Origin: Halostella litorea
Lineage (GTDB): Archaea > Halobacteriota > Halobacteria > Halobacteriales > Natronoarchaeaceae
DNA: 64,000 nt
Reading direction: 5' to 3'
Assembly (NCBI RefSeq): GCF_004785955.1
Contig: NZ_SJER01000004.1
Span: forward strand, 62,001 to 126,000
This document shows positions 49,667-59,325 of the stretch, piece by piece (position 1 is the first letter of the stretch; every line of letters starts with the position of its first letter). The position numbers and the translations under genes were made by a program. The notes under the pieces are model-generated. The model did no database searches, was not told the DNA's origin, and saw nothing but the letters and a program-made list of their open reading frames with translations.

Positions 49667-50974
49667 ATGACGAACGGCAACGGGGACCTGACCCGGCGGG
49701 AGGCGATCCGGATCGCCGTCGCCGTCGGCGGGTCGGCGGGGCTCTCCGCGTGTCTCGGCCTCGAAGACCGGTCCGAAGGCCCGACCGAGGCCGACCGAAC
49801 CACCGGCCGGCCGACGGACGCCGAACCGGACCCCGAGCCGCCGGCCCGACAGCACGCCTGGCACGAGTTCTCGCCGACCGACGAGCACGGCAACCCGGTG
49901 CTGGCCCGCCACCACGTGTTGCTGCTGGCCGACTACGCGGGCGACGGGCCGGTCGACGACGCCGACCGGACGCGGGCGGCGGACGCGTTCCGCGAACTGG
50001 AGCGGGCGTACGGCTGGGGGTCGGACGGACTCCTGTTCACCGTCGGCTACTCCCCGGCGTACTTCGACCGGTACGACGCGTCGCTGCACGAGTCGGTGGA
50101 CCTGCCGCCGCCGGAGGCGCTGGCACCGTTCGAGGACCCGGCGCTCGACACGCCGGACGTCCTCATCCACCTGGCGAGCGATCAGGGTTCGACTGTGATC
50201 GAGGCCGAGCAGGCGCTGTTCGGCGAGTCCGTGACGGCGAACGGGACCGAGATGGGCGAAACCGTCGACGGACTGCTCGAACGGGTCGACCGGCGGACGG
50301 GGTTCATCGGTGCGGGACTGCCGGCGGCACACGACGACGCCGACGGCGTCCCCGAGGGCGCGGTCCCGGAGGACGCGCCGCTGTTCATGGGGTTCAAATC
50401 CGGCTTCGCGAAGAACCAGGCGACGGAGGACGCCGTCACGATATCCGACGGCCCGTTCGCCGGCGGGACGACCCAGCACCTCTCGCTGATTCGCACCGAA
50501 CTGGACCAGTGGTACACCCAGGACTCCCGGGAGCAACGCGTCGCGAAGATGTTCTCCCCGACGCACGCGGCGGAGGACCTGGTGGAGGGCGTCGGCGAGA
50601 ACCTCGGCGACTCGTCGCTGGTCGAGGAGACCGGCATCGCCGACCGGGTCGAGGACGACGCGTTCGAGCAGGGTGTCGTCGGGCACACGCAGAAGACGGC
50701 GCGGGCCCGGGACGGGGACGGCAACCCGCGGATCCTCCGCCGGGACTTCGCGACGGTCGACGGCGGGCGGACCGGCGTCCACTTCCTCAGCCTCCAGGCG
50801 TCCATCGCGGACTTCGTGGAGACGCGGGAGGCGATGAACGGCGAGGACGTCGCGAACGTCGGGGGCGTCGGCACGAGGAACAACAACGGGATCCTGCAGT
50901 ACATCACGACGACGCGCCGGGGCAACTACCTGGTTCCGCCCCGCGCGAAGCGGGCGTTCCCCGAACCCCGGTGA
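49667..50974 (+). CDS. DyP-peroxidase-like exported protein
   Basis: A 435-residue Tat-exported protein (TRREAIRIAV at the N-terminus, lipobox-like LSAC at 27-30). The DyP fold is recognisable: MGFKSGFAKNQ (~241-251), GHTQKTARA with the likely haem-ligand H340, and RILRRDF (355-361). In active DyP/EfeB enzymes the first motif is GFKDGTxNP; here its Asp is Ser245, so peroxidase activity is doubtful. It is followed by a P19-like iron-protein lipoprotein, which recalls the EfeB/EfeO and P19 iron uptake systems. A role in surface iron or haem handling is inferred. Confidence 0.82.
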   Translation: MTNGNGDLTRREAIRIAVAVGGSAGLSACLGLEDRSEGPTEADRTTGRPTDAEPDPEPPARQHAWHEFSPTDEHGNPVLARHHVLLLADYAGDGPVDDADRTRAADAFRELERAYGWGSDGLLFTVGYSPAYFDRYDASLHESVDLPPPEALAPFEDPALDTPDVLIHLASDQGSTVIEAEQALFGESVTANGTEMGETVDGLLERVDRRTGFIGAGLPAAHDDADGVPEGAVPEDAPLFMGFKSGFAKNQATEDAVTISDGPFAGGTTQHLSLIRTELDQWYTQDSREQRVAKMFSPTHAAEDLVEGVGENLGDSSLVEETGIADRVEDDAFEQGVVGHTQKTARARDGDGNPRILRRDFATVDGGRTGVHFLSLQASIADFVETREAMNGEDVANVGGVGTRNNNGILQYITTTRRGNYLVPPRAKRAFPEPR

Positions 50975-51077
50975 CCACCGCGTAGAACGATCCCGCGTGC
51001 GGCGTCCGTCGGCCGGCGGCGGAGTATCGCGCTCCCAACAGTTTATGGTCGCCAGCGCCTAGTACCGACCCACACGA

Positions 51078-52244
51078 ATGCGCAAGGAGTCCACGCGCCG
51101 GTCGTTTCTCGCCGCGGGCGGGGTCGCGCTCGCGACGGCCATCGCCGGCTGTGCGTCGGAGGACGACGCCGACCCCGGGACGAACCGGACGACCGAACCC
51201 ACGTCGTCGACGGCGACGAGCACCCGCACGACGACGGAGACGACCGAGGAGGCGCCGGGGCGTGACCTCCCGAACGTCGCGCGGGACGACCGGGTCGTGT
51301 ACGTGCCGGCCCACCGGGACGGGATGCGGATGGCCGGCACGGCCGACGCCGGGCCGTACAGGGTGATGATGTCCTACACCCTGCTCCACGACTTCTGGGT
51401 GTTGACGGGCCAGGAGGTGAGCTACGTCCGCATCGAGAACGGCCGGGGGATGCATCTCATGGCGAGCGTCTGGGACCCGGAGTACGGGCAGGTGATCCCG
51501 CTCGGGAGCCCGCCGGTCGAGGTCCGGGACGCCGCGAGCGGCGACGTCGTGACCGAGAAGTCGCTGTGGCCGATGCTGTCCCAGCAGATGGGGCCGCACT
51601 TCGGCGACAACGTCGCGTTCCCGGGCGAGGGCGAGTACGCGGTGCGGCTCACGCTGGACCCCGTCTCGGCGCGCCAGTTGGGCGACTACAGCGGGCGGTT
51701 CACCGAGTCCGTCACCGCCGAGTTCGATCTGCCGTTCCGGTACGACATCATGAACAACATCCGCGAGCAGTTCCTGGAGGAGTCCGGACAGCAGGGCGCG
51801 CTCGAACCGATGGAGACGATGGGGCGGCCGACCGGAGCGCTGCCCGAACCGGCGGCGCTGCCGGGCCGCCACGGCGGCGTCGTCAGGAGCGGCGACGCGA
51901 CGTTCGCGGTGCAGGTGCTCGAACCGTCGCCGGCCGGGGTCGACAGTGCCGCCCCGTATCTGGCGGTGTCGGCCCGGACGCCGTACAACCGGTATCCGCT
52001 GCCGTTCATGGGCCTCCGCGCGACGGTCACCGACGGGAGCGAGACGCGGTTCCGCGACACCCTCCCCGCCGGCATCCACCCGGAACTGGGCTACCACTAC
52101 GGCGCGGCGGTTCCCGACATCGCGATGGGCGACGACGTCACCCTGGAGGTCGGCGCGCCGCCGCAGGTCGCCCGGCACCGCGGCTACCAGACGGCGTTCA
52201 TGGAGTTCGAGGCGATGACGCTCACGCTCGGCGACGGGAAGTGA
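51078..52244 (+). CDS. P19/Tp34-like iron-transport lipoprotein
   Basis: A 388-residue lipoprotein: RRSFLAAGG (Tat-like), lipobox ending IAGC (about 21-24), Thr-rich linker to ~60. Residues ~75-230 resemble the Fe2+-transport protein (P19/Tp34) fold: YVPAHRDGMRMAG, GPYRVMMSYTLLHDFW, GMHLMASVWD and GPHFGDNV, with His and Met residues at likely metal positions. The remaining ~150 residues form a second beta-rich region with PYNRYPLPFMGLRA. Directly downstream of the DyP-like gene and probably functionally linked with it. No iron box was found upstream. Confidence 0.78.
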   Translation: MRKESTRRSFLAAGGVALATAIAGCASEDDADPGTNRTTEPTSSTATSTRTTTETTEEAPGRDLPNVARDDRVVYVPAHRDGMRMAGTADAGPYRVMMSYTLLHDFWVLTGQEVSYVRIENGRGMHLMASVWDPEYGQVIPLGSPPVEVRDAASGDVVTEKSLWPMLSQQMGPHFGDNVAFPGEGEYAVRLTLDPVSARQLGDYSGRFTESVTAEFDLPFRYDIMNNIREQFLEESGQQGALEPMETMGRPTGALPEPAALPGRHGGVVRSGDATFAVQVLEPSPAGVDSAAPYLAVSARTPYNRYPLPFMGLRATVTDGSETRFRDTLPAGIHPELGYHYGAAVPDIAMGDDVTLEVGAPPQVARHRGYQTAFMEFEAMTLTLGDGK

Positions 52245-52363
52245 ACCCCTGCTCGGCTCACCTCCCCCTCGCCGGGGACCACGCCTCTGGTGGCAAATAC
52301 GCCGAAACGACCGCACAAGAGGGCAGTTAGCGGCGGATCGTGAAGCGGGCCGCCGGCCGGGCC

Positions 52364-54070
52364 TCAGAACAGCCCGGGAACCAGAACGTACGTCAGTAGC
52401 ATCCCGAACAGCCCGGCGAACACCGCGTAAACCGCCATCGGGACGACAGCCTTTCGCAGCAGGTCGCCCTCGTTTCCGGTGATCCCGACGACGCCGCAGA
52501 TGGCGGCGACGTTGAGCACGGACACCATGTTCCCGAGGCCGCCGCCGACGTTCTGGAGGCTCACGACGACCACCCGGGAGAGCCCGACCGTCTCGGCGGC
52601 GTTGTACTGCAGGACGCTGAAGAGGATGTTCGAGGACGTGTTGCTCCCGGTCATGAACGAGCCGATGGCGCCGATCCACGGGGAGGCGAGGGGCAGTAGC
52701 CCGCCGGCGCCCCTCGCGAGCGCCCGGCTGAGCGCTTCCATCATCCCGAGGAGGTCCGCGGTGTTCGTCTGCGACTGGATCATTATCTGCGTCATCGACA
52801 CGGCGATGACGAGCGTGAGTGCGGCCGGAGCGACCTGCTGGATCGAGCGCCGCCACGCCGCGCCCATCTCCGACGTGTCCATCCGGTGGAGGAAGCCGGT
52901 GAGGATGGCGATGGGGATGAACGGCATCGTCCCCGGGAGGTAGAGGTACTGGAGGGTGTAGCCGAGTTCGGTGCCGAGGATCGAGTCGAGGCTGACCGAG
53001 AAGCTCTGGATCCAGTCGAGGACGGCGACGCCCGCGACGGTGAGGTCCGGCCACCGCGTGACGAGCAGGGCGAGCGCGACGAGCAGGTACGGCGTCCACG
53101 CCATGAGGACGGACATCTCCTTCTGGGGCTCATCGCGGGACACCTCGTCGGGGTCGAGGCCGCCGAGCCACGTGTCGCTCCACGTCGACTCGTCGGGGAA
53201 GTCCCACTCGCGCTCGGGGACGAGCACGTCGTTGTTCGCGAGCAGGAGGCCGACCGCGAGCACGACGAACCCGGCGGCGATGTCGGGGAGCGCGGGCCCG
53301 ACGAACCACGCGATCACAAGCTGGGTGCCGCCCGTCACCGCGCCGAGGAGGAGCGCGAACGGCGCGATGGGGAGCGTGCTACGGACGGCGCCCCCGACGC
53401 TACGGTCGCCGTCCCCGAACCAGTAGGTCATGAAGAACACGCCGAGCAGCCCCCAGAAGACGTACGTGAGCCCCGTGACGATGCCGGACCACGCGGAGAC
53501 CATCGAGAGGAACTCGCCGACGGACATCGACCCGGAAAGCGCGGGTTCGATGACGGCGCCCGTGCCGCCGATGACCGGCGTCCCGGCCGCGCCGAACGGC
53601 GGGTTCGGCGCGTTGAAGTAGAGCCCGAACACCGCGGCGGCCAGCGGCGGGAACCCGAGGCCGATGAACAGCGGGGCGGCGAGCGCGCCCGGGGTACCGA
53701 AGCCCGCCGCGCCCTCGATGATGGTCATGAAGCCGAGACCGATAAGGAGCACCTGAATCCGCCGGTCCTCCTCGATCTGGCCGAAGTACCACCTGATGGT
53801 GGCGATGGCGCCGCTCCCTTCCAAGTAGTTCATCAGGAGGATGGCGCCGAAGACGATGAGGATGATGTCGACGGCCTGCAACGCGCCGTAGACGGCCGAT
53901 GCCACCAGCCAGTCGGGCTCCATGCTCCAGTACGTGAGTCCGATAGCGGTCGCGAGCAGCCAGCCGACGCCCATCGCGCGGGCCGCCGACCACCGTAGTC
54001 CGGCGAGCAACACGAACGCGACGCCGATCGGAACGATACCGACGAACGCAAGTGTAAGTACATCGGCCAT
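52364..54070 (-). CDS. lctP: L-lactate permease (LctP family)
   Basis: A 568-residue membrane protein with about 13-14 hydrophobic segments. Family landmarks: EGAAGFGTPGALAAPLF (~110-126), NAPNPPFGAAGTPV, and GSFMTGSNTSSNILFSVLQY with QNVGGGLGNMVS near 500. It imports lactate (or glycolate) with protons. It is divergent from lutC-lutBA copy 2, making an uptake-and-oxidation pair. An inverted repeat TCAACCA...TGGTTGA spans its promoter region. Confidence 0.93.
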   Translation of the reverse strand: MADVLTLAFVGIVPIGVAFVLLAGLRWSAARAMGVGWLLATAIGLTYWSMEPDWLVASAVYGALQAVDIILIVFGAILLMNYLEGSGAIATIRWYFGQIEEDRRIQVLLIGLGFMTIIEGAAGFGTPGALAAPLFIGLGFPPLAAAVFGLYFNAPNPPFGAAGTPVIGGTGAVIEPALSGSMSVGEFLSMVSAWSGIVTGLTYVFWGLLGVFFMTYWFGDGDRSVGGAVRSTLPIAPFALLLGAVTGGTQLVIAWFVGPALPDIAAGFVVLAVGLLLANNDVLVPEREWDFPDESTWSDTWLGGLDPDEVSRDEPQKEMSVLMAWTPYLLVALALLVTRWPDLTVAGVAVLDWIQSFSVSLDSILGTELGYTLQYLYLPGTMPFIPIAILTGFLHRMDTSEMGAAWRRSIQQVAPAALTLVIAVSMTQIMIQSQTNTADLLGMMEALSRALARGAGGLLPLASPWIGAIGSFMTGSNTSSNILFSVLQYNAAETVGLSRVVVVSLQNVGGGLGNMVSVLNVAAICGVVGITGNEGDLLRKAVVPMAVYAVFAGLFGMLLTYVLVPGLF

Positions 54071-54094
54071 ATTTCGGCTATGTCTCGACCTGGG

Positions 54095-54128
54095 TCAACC
54101 AGGCATATGTAACTTACTTTTTGGTTGA
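54095..54128. promoter_or_regulatory. Inverted repeat in the lctP-lut promoter
   Basis: TCAACCA-N20-TGGTTGA, perfect 7-bp arms, 25-58 bases upstream of the lctP ATG and surrounding a TATA-like TACATATG. Candidate site for a lactate-responsive regulator. Confidence 0.4.
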
Positions 54129-54246
54129 AATGAACCGTCAAATACCATCCGGGGCGGGGAGCGGTGTCAGTCGGTTCGGGCGGTAATTTTTGGCCCGGAG
54201 CAGTAGAGGAAAACACCCATTAGGCCGTGCGGTCAACGTCCACTAA

Positions 54247-54753
54247 ATGTCAACCGAACCACTCGCGTCGTTCGAGTCGTCGCTCGACGAGGTCGGCGTG
54301 GAACTCGTTCGGACGACGGCGGACCGGTTCGAATCGGCGCTCGCCCCGCTCGTCAGCACCCCCGCGGTCGGCGCGTCGCTGCCCTTCGAGGACGTCTCGC
54401 TGCCGGACGCCGTCGAGACGGACCCCACGGTCGCGGAACTCGACGCAGCGGACACCGGCGTCACCGCCGCCGGCTACGGCATCGCGGACTACGGCTCCGT
54501 CGTAATCCAGGGCGGGGCCGACGGCGAGGAGCCGGTGAGCCTCTACGCCGACGAACACGTCGCGGTCGTCGCCGCAAGCGACGTCCTGCCGGACATGGAC
54601 GCGGCGTTCGACCGACTCGCCGAGGACATCCGTGGCGGGACCGGACAGGCCATCATCGCGACCGGGCCGAGCGCGACGGCGGACATGGGTGCGCTCGTCA
54701 AGGGAGCCCACGGTCCGATGGACGTGACCGTCGTACTCGTGGAGGACAGATGA
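54247..54753 (+). CDS. lutC: LutC-type LUD protein, copy 2
   Basis: A 168-residue LUD-domain protein, the LutC component, paralogous to 40375-40902. The signature reads IIATGPSATADMGALVKGAHGP, here noted as ATGPSATADMGA plus VKGAHGP. Overlaps the lutBA fusion by 4 bases (ATGA). Divergent from the lactate permease, so this copy is the likely general lactate-oxidation set. Confidence 0.89.
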   Translation: MSTEPLASFESSLDEVGVELVRTTADRFESALAPLVSTPAVGASLPFEDVSLPDAVETDPTVAELDAADTGVTAAGYGIADYGSVVIQGGADGEEPVSLYADEHVAVVAASDVLPDMDAAFDRLAEDIRGGTGQAIIATGPSATADMGALVKGAHGPMDVTVVLVEDR

Positions 54754-56936
54754 GCGTCGACGACCGCCGGCGGAAGGCCGAACGGATCCGTCACCTCCTC
54801 GACACCGAGGGCGACAGCGTTCAGGGGAACACGCAGGTCTTCAACGAGGGCCGGTACGAGTCCACCGCTGACCTGGAGGACTACGAGGCCCTCAAGGACG
54901 AGGCCCGCGCGATCAAGGAGGACGCCATCGAACGGCTCCCCGAACTCGTCGACCGGGTCACCGAGGCCGTCGAGGCCAACGGCGGCACCGTGTACGTCGC
55001 GGACGACGCCGCCGACGCGAACCGGTACGTCACGGAGGTTGTCGACGGCCGCGACGTCGTGAAATCGAAGTCGATGACCAGCGAGGAGATCGAGGTCAAC
55101 GGGGCCCTCGAAGCCAGCGGCGCGGACGTCTGGGAGACGGACCTCGCCGAGTTCGTCCTGCAGGTCGCCGACGAGGCCCCCTCACACATCGTCGCCCCGG
55201 CCATCCACAAGTCCCGCGAGGAGATCGCTTCACTGTTCAACGAGGTGTTCGATCCCGACGAGCCCCTCGAAACCGCCGAGGAGCTGACGCGGTTCGCCCG
55301 CGAGCATCTCGGCGAGCGGATCCTGGACGCCGAGGTCGGCATGACGGGGGCGAACTTCGTCACGGCGGACACCGGCACGCTCGCGCTGGTCACCAGCGAG
55401 GGCAACGCCCGCAAGTGCGTGCAGGCGACGGACACCCACGTCGCGGTCGCGGGCGTCGAAAAGCTGGTCCCGAGCGTCGAGGACCTCCAGCCGTTCGTCG
55501 AACTCATCGGCCGGTCGGGGACCGGACAGGACATCACCTCCTACGTCTCGCTTTTCACGCCGCCCGGCGACTCGCCGACCTTCGGCGGGGACGGCGACCT
55601 CGGCTCCGGCGACGACCGCGAGTTCCACCTCGTGCTCATCGACAACGGCCGGATGGAGATGCGGGAGGACGACGACCTCCGGGAGACGCTGTACTGCATC
55701 CGGTGTTCGGCGTGCGCGAACTCGTGTGCGAACTTCCAGCACGTCGGCGGCCACGCCTTCGGCGGCGAGACGTACTCCGGCGGCATCGCCACCGGCTGGG
55801 AGGCCGGGGTCCACGGCGAGGACAGCGCCGCGGAGTTCAACGACCTCTGTACGGGGTGCAGTCGGTGCGTGAACCAGTGTCCGGTCAAGATCGACATCCC
55901 GTGGATCAACACGGTCGTCCGCGACCGCATCAACCGCGGGAAAAACGGGAACCTCGACTTCCTTGTGGAGGGGCTCACCCCCGACGAGGAACCGGGCGGC
56001 CTCGACCTGCAGAAACGCCTGTTCGGGAACTTCGATACGCTCGCGAAGCTCGGGTCGGCGTTCGCGCCGCTCTCGAACTGGGTGGCGCGCTCGTCGGTCG
56101 GTCGCACGGTCATGGAGCGAACCGTCGGCGTCGACAGCCGCCGCGAGCTTCCGTCGTTCGAGCGGGAGTCACTCGTCGAGTGGTTCGAGGACCGCGGGCC
56201 GCGGGTAAGCCCCGACGAGGCACGCCGTCAGGTCGCGCTGTATCCCGACGCGTACACGAACTACGTGCGCACCGAGCGCGGGAAGGCCGCGGTCCGCGTC
56301 CTCGAAGCGCTCGACGTCCGGGTCGACGTGCCGGCCGCCGGCGAGAGCGGCCGCGCACCGTTCTCACAGGGGATGGTGGCAACCGCCCGGTCCAACGCCG
56401 AATCCGTCTACGACGCGCTCGCACCCGCCGTCGCGGCGGGCCACGACATCGTCGTCATCGAACCCTCGGATCTGGCGATGTTCCGCCGGGAGTACGAACG
56501 GCTCCTCCCCGAGGACGACTACGTCGCGCTACGGGACCACAGCTACGAACTCATGGAGTACGTCTACGGCCTGCTGGAGAACGGCGCGGACGCCGACGCG
56601 CTCCCGGACGGCGACGGCCAGGGGGTCGCCTACCACAGTCACTGCCAGCAGCGCACGCTCGGCCTCGAACCCCAGACGGTGGCGGTGCTCGAAGCCCGCG
56701 GGTTCGACGTGACGACCTCTGACGTGGAGTGTTGCGGCATGGCCGGCAGCTTCGGCTACAAGTCCGAGTACTACGAGCTCAGCGTGGACGTCGGCGAGTC
56801 CCTCGCCGACCAGTTCACGACCGACGAAACCGCGGACCGGACCGTCGTCGCCAGCGGCACGTCGTGTCTCGAACAGCTCGACGCACTGCTCTCGCGTCGG
56901 CCCGCACACCCGGTTCGGCTGCTCGACACGCGGTAG
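54750..56936 (+). CDS. LutB-LutA fusion, L-lactate oxidation, copy 2
   Basis: A 728-residue paralogue of 40895-43108 with the same order: LUD domain (GMTGANFVTADTG), 4Fe-4S motifs CIRCSACANSC and CTGCSRCVNQCP, then a LutA-like part with YHSHCQQRTLG and ECCGMAGSFG. The first CCG motif is again without cysteines (GESGRAPFSQG), so this is a property of the fused form, not a recent mutation. Would oxidise L-lactate to pyruvate with LutC, fed by the divergent permease. Confidence 0.9.
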   Translation: MSVDDRRRKAERIRHLLDTEGDSVQGNTQVFNEGRYESTADLEDYEALKDEARAIKEDAIERLPELVDRVTEAVEANGGTVYVADDAADANRYVTEVVDGRDVVKSKSMTSEEIEVNGALEASGADVWETDLAEFVLQVADEAPSHIVAPAIHKSREEIASLFNEVFDPDEPLETAEELTRFAREHLGERILDAEVGMTGANFVTADTGTLALVTSEGNARKCVQATDTHVAVAGVEKLVPSVEDLQPFVELIGRSGTGQDITSYVSLFTPPGDSPTFGGDGDLGSGDDREFHLVLIDNGRMEMREDDDLRETLYCIRCSACANSCANFQHVGGHAFGGETYSGGIATGWEAGVHGEDSAAEFNDLCTGCSRCVNQCPVKIDIPWINTVVRDRINRGKNGNLDFLVEGLTPDEEPGGLDLQKRLFGNFDTLAKLGSAFAPLSNWVARSSVGRTVMERTVGVDSRRELPSFERESLVEWFEDRGPRVSPDEARRQVALYPDAYTNYVRTERGKAAVRVLEALDVRVDVPAAGESGRAPFSQGMVATARSNAESVYDALAPAVAAGHDIVVIEPSDLAMFRREYERLLPEDDYVALRDHSYELMEYVYGLLENGADADALPDGDGQGVAYHSHCQQRTLGLEPQTVAVLEARGFDVTTSDVECCGMAGSFGYKSEYYELSVDVGESLADQFTTDETADRTVVASGTSCLEQLDALLSRRPAHPVRLLDTR

Positions 56937-57007
56937 CCGGGGTCGGTGCTCACGCGCGGCCGGCCGGGGCGGGGCGGGGCGATGCCGTCGGCCCGACCCG
57001 TCGCCCC

Positions 57008-58675
57008 CTATGCCGACGCCGGCCGCTGGTCCTCGGGGACGACGCCGTCGTCCGTCCAGCCGCGGTGCTCGTAGTATTCGTCGAGCGCGGCCTCTAGCCC
57101 CTCTATCTCGTAGGGGAGCGCGTCCTCGCCGCGGTCGTAGCCGCGCTCGTTGTTGAACGCGCGTTCGAGGTCGACGATCCGCCCGCCGACGGCCAGCAGG
57201 TCCTCGTAGTCCGCGCCGAACAGCATCTCGTAGCGCTCGGGCGTCATGAAGTCCCGCGAGAACTTGCAGACGACGCCGCTGTCGTTCAGCGCCATCTGGT
57301 TTTCCTTCTCGACCAGCGCGGGCGGCTTGCCCTCCAGCCCCGCCGGGTCCATCGCCTGGTCCTTGCCGACGAGGGGGTACTCGTAGGAGTAGAACACGGC
57401 GTACATGTGGTCGGCCCCGCGGTTCGCGACCGCGTAGCTCAGCCCCTGGCCGTTGAGCTTCCGGCCGTCGTGGGCGGGGAACTCCATCCCCTTGACCGTC
57501 CAGTCCTCGACGCCGAGGTCGTCGTGGACGCGGGCGACCCCCTCCGCGAGGTCGTCGCCGATGCCCTCGCGGTGGGCGATCTTCTCGACCGTCTCGTGGA
57601 CCAGGTCGGCGTTGCCCCACTCGTCCTCGGCCGCGACGTACGCCGACACCACGTCGCCACAGGAGATGGTGTCGAGGCCGTACTCGTCACAGAGTTCGTT
57701 GGACTGCATCACGTCGACGATGTCGTCGACCATCGGGTTGCTGCCGAACGACATCACCGTCTCGAACTCCGGACCCTCGGTCTCGACCCCGCGCTCCTCG
57801 TCTTTCGTCGGGAGCTTGCAGGCGAACGCGCAGGCCGAGCAGGTCCCCTTCTTGTACTTCTTCTCCTCGACGCGGTCGCCGTTTATCTTGTCCGCGTCCT
57901 CGTAGGACTGGCGCTCGAAGTACTTCGTCGGGAGCGCGTCCATCGCGTTCGCGAGGTCGGTGACGCTGGTCGTCCCCTGCCGCTTCATGATGTGGTCGTC
58001 GGTCGCGGCCTCGCGGTGGATGTCCATCGCGGAGGACGGGATGTCGTACTCGTGTGCGGAGTCGCCGTCGAAGCTGACCGCCTTGACGTTTTTCGCGCCG
58101 AGGACCGCGCCGAGGCCGCCGCGGCCGAACGCGCGGTTCTCGCTGGTCATGATCGACGCGAATCGGACCCGGTTCTCGCCCGCCGGCCCGACGACGGCGA
58201 GGTTGTCGGTGCCGATGTCTCGGTCCGCGGTCAGCGCCTCGTTGGTCTCGCTGACGGTCGCGCCTGCCAGCTCCGGCACCTCCTCGAACTCGACGCCCTC
58301 GTCGGTGACGTGGACGGCGAGGAGTTCGTCGCTCTCGCCGGTGATCTCGACGGCCCCGTAGCCCGCATCGGCGAAGTTCCGCGACATGAACCCGCCGGCG
58401 TTCGAGGAGATCAGCCGGTCGGTCAGCGGCGAGATCCCCGTGCAGTTCATCCGCCCGGTGAAGCTCATCGTCGACGCCTGCATCGGTCCGGTCGAGAAGT
58501 AGAGGGCGTTCTCCGCCCCGAACGGGTCGGCGTTGAACGACAGCCGGTCGTAGGCGAGTTTCGTCCCGACGCCGCGACCGCCGACGAACGACTCCAGCAC
58601 CCCGTCGATCGATTCCGTTTCGGTCTCCCGCCGACCGACGTCCACCGAGAGCAGCGGCCCTTTCGCGTGTAGCAT
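57008..58675 (-). CDS. Aldehyde:ferredoxin oxidoreductase
   Basis: A 555-residue tungsten/molybdenum pterin enzyme oxidising aldehydes to acids with ferredoxin as acceptor. The N-terminal pterin-binding region shows GGRGVGTKLAY and TGISPLTDRLISSNAGG; the 4Fe-4S ligands are CSACAFACK (~290) and a distant Cys in DSGVVCKFS; pterin contacts LNGQGLSYAVANRGADH lie near 425. ATG 58675 is preferred to GTG 58681. No ferredoxin or molybdopterin gene is next to it. A 21-bp palindrome lies upstream. It may detoxify or use aldehydes from sugar breakdown. Confidence 0.92.
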   Translation of the reverse strand: MLHAKGPLLSVDVGRRETETESIDGVLESFVGGRGVGTKLAYDRLSFNADPFGAENALYFSTGPMQASTMSFTGRMNCTGISPLTDRLISSNAGGFMSRNFADAGYGAVEITGESDELLAVHVTDEGVEFEEVPELAGATVSETNEALTADRDIGTDNLAVVGPAGENRVRFASIMTSENRAFGRGGLGAVLGAKNVKAVSFDGDSAHEYDIPSSAMDIHREAATDDHIMKRQGTTSVTDLANAMDALPTKYFERQSYEDADKINGDRVEEKKYKKGTCSACAFACKLPTKDEERGVETEGPEFETVMSFGSNPMVDDIVDVMQSNELCDEYGLDTISCGDVVSAYVAAEDEWGNADLVHETVEKIAHREGIGDDLAEGVARVHDDLGVEDWTVKGMEFPAHDGRKLNGQGLSYAVANRGADHMYAVFYSYEYPLVGKDQAMDPAGLEGKPPALVEKENQMALNDSGVVCKFSRDFMTPERYEMLFGADYEDLLAVGGRIVDLERAFNNERGYDRGEDALPYEIEGLEAALDEYYEHRGWTDDGVVPEDQRPASA

Positions 58676-58718
58676 TGTCACGATCGTTTACCGGCGGGGA
58701 CCAAAGCGGTTACGGTAC

Positions 58719-58739
58719 GTGTACTCGATTATCGTACAC
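58719..58739. promoter_or_regulatory. Operator-like palindrome upstream of the aldehyde oxidoreductase
   Basis: GTGTAC-TCGATTATC-GTACAC, perfect 6-bp arms with a 9-base centre, 44-64 bases upstream of the ATG (minus strand). This is just upstream of the expected TATA position, the usual place for an activator. Confidence 0.45.
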
Positions 58740-58864
58740 AGTATTTTCAAATCTTGTAGAGCTGTGCGAGCGACGGTGACCGCGGTCAGCGGCGCACACG
58801 CGGCGGCCGACGGCATCGACGCGACATCGCCGAACACTATACCGTTCCGCCGGGACGTCGAGGC

Positions 58865-59239
58865 ATGCCGCTGCTTCAGTTCGACACGACCCTCTCGCCG
58901 TCGGACGAGGCGAAACGGGCGCTGGCGGATAGCGTGACCGACAGCTACACCGCCGAGATGGCGACTTCGGCCGGCCACGTCGCGGTGACGATCCGCGAGC
59001 GGGAACCGGCCGACATGCACCTCGGGCGGGCGGTCGATGGGCCGCTGCTCTTCCTCGACGCCCAGATACGGCGGGGGCGGTCGTTCGACCGCAAGCGCGC
59101 GTTCGCGCTCGACGTCTTCGCGTTCGTCGGGGAGCGGTTCGACGTGCCCGACGAGAACATGAAAGCCGTGTTCACCGAACACCCCGGCGAGTCGATGATG
59201 GGGGTCGACCGGGTCGGCGGCGAGTGGGACGGGGAGTGA
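58865..59239 (+). CDS. Tautomerase-superfamily protein
   Basis: A 124-residue protein starting MPLLQFDTTL, so the mature protein would expose Pro1, the catalytic base of the 4-oxalocrotonate tautomerase/MIF superfamily. The beta-alpha-beta repeats and the mid-protein HVAVTIRERE strand fit the longer, MIF-like subclass. Substrate unknown; it could act on a keto acid from aromatic or sugar-acid breakdown. Separately transcribed from the divergent aldehyde oxidoreductase. Confidence 0.78.
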   Translation: MPLLQFDTTLSPSDEAKRALADSVTDSYTAEMATSAGHVAVTIREREPADMHLGRAVDGPLLFLDAQIRRGRSFDRKRAFALDVFAFVGERFDVPDENMKAVFTEHPGESMMGVDRVGGEWDGE

Positions 59240-59325
59240 CCGGCGGACGGGCGACCGACCGCCCCGGCACGTGTCTCCGACTCCGGGAGAGTAAAGCGGC
59301 CGTCGGAGAAACGTCGGGGTAGCCG

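Noticed and set aside
54238-54254. GTCCA-CTAAATG-TCAAC resembling the IclR-type operator at the lutC copy 2 start
   Set aside because: The right half is TCAAC, it includes the start codon and coding bases, and it lacks the GTCCAAC.AT core; likely chance.
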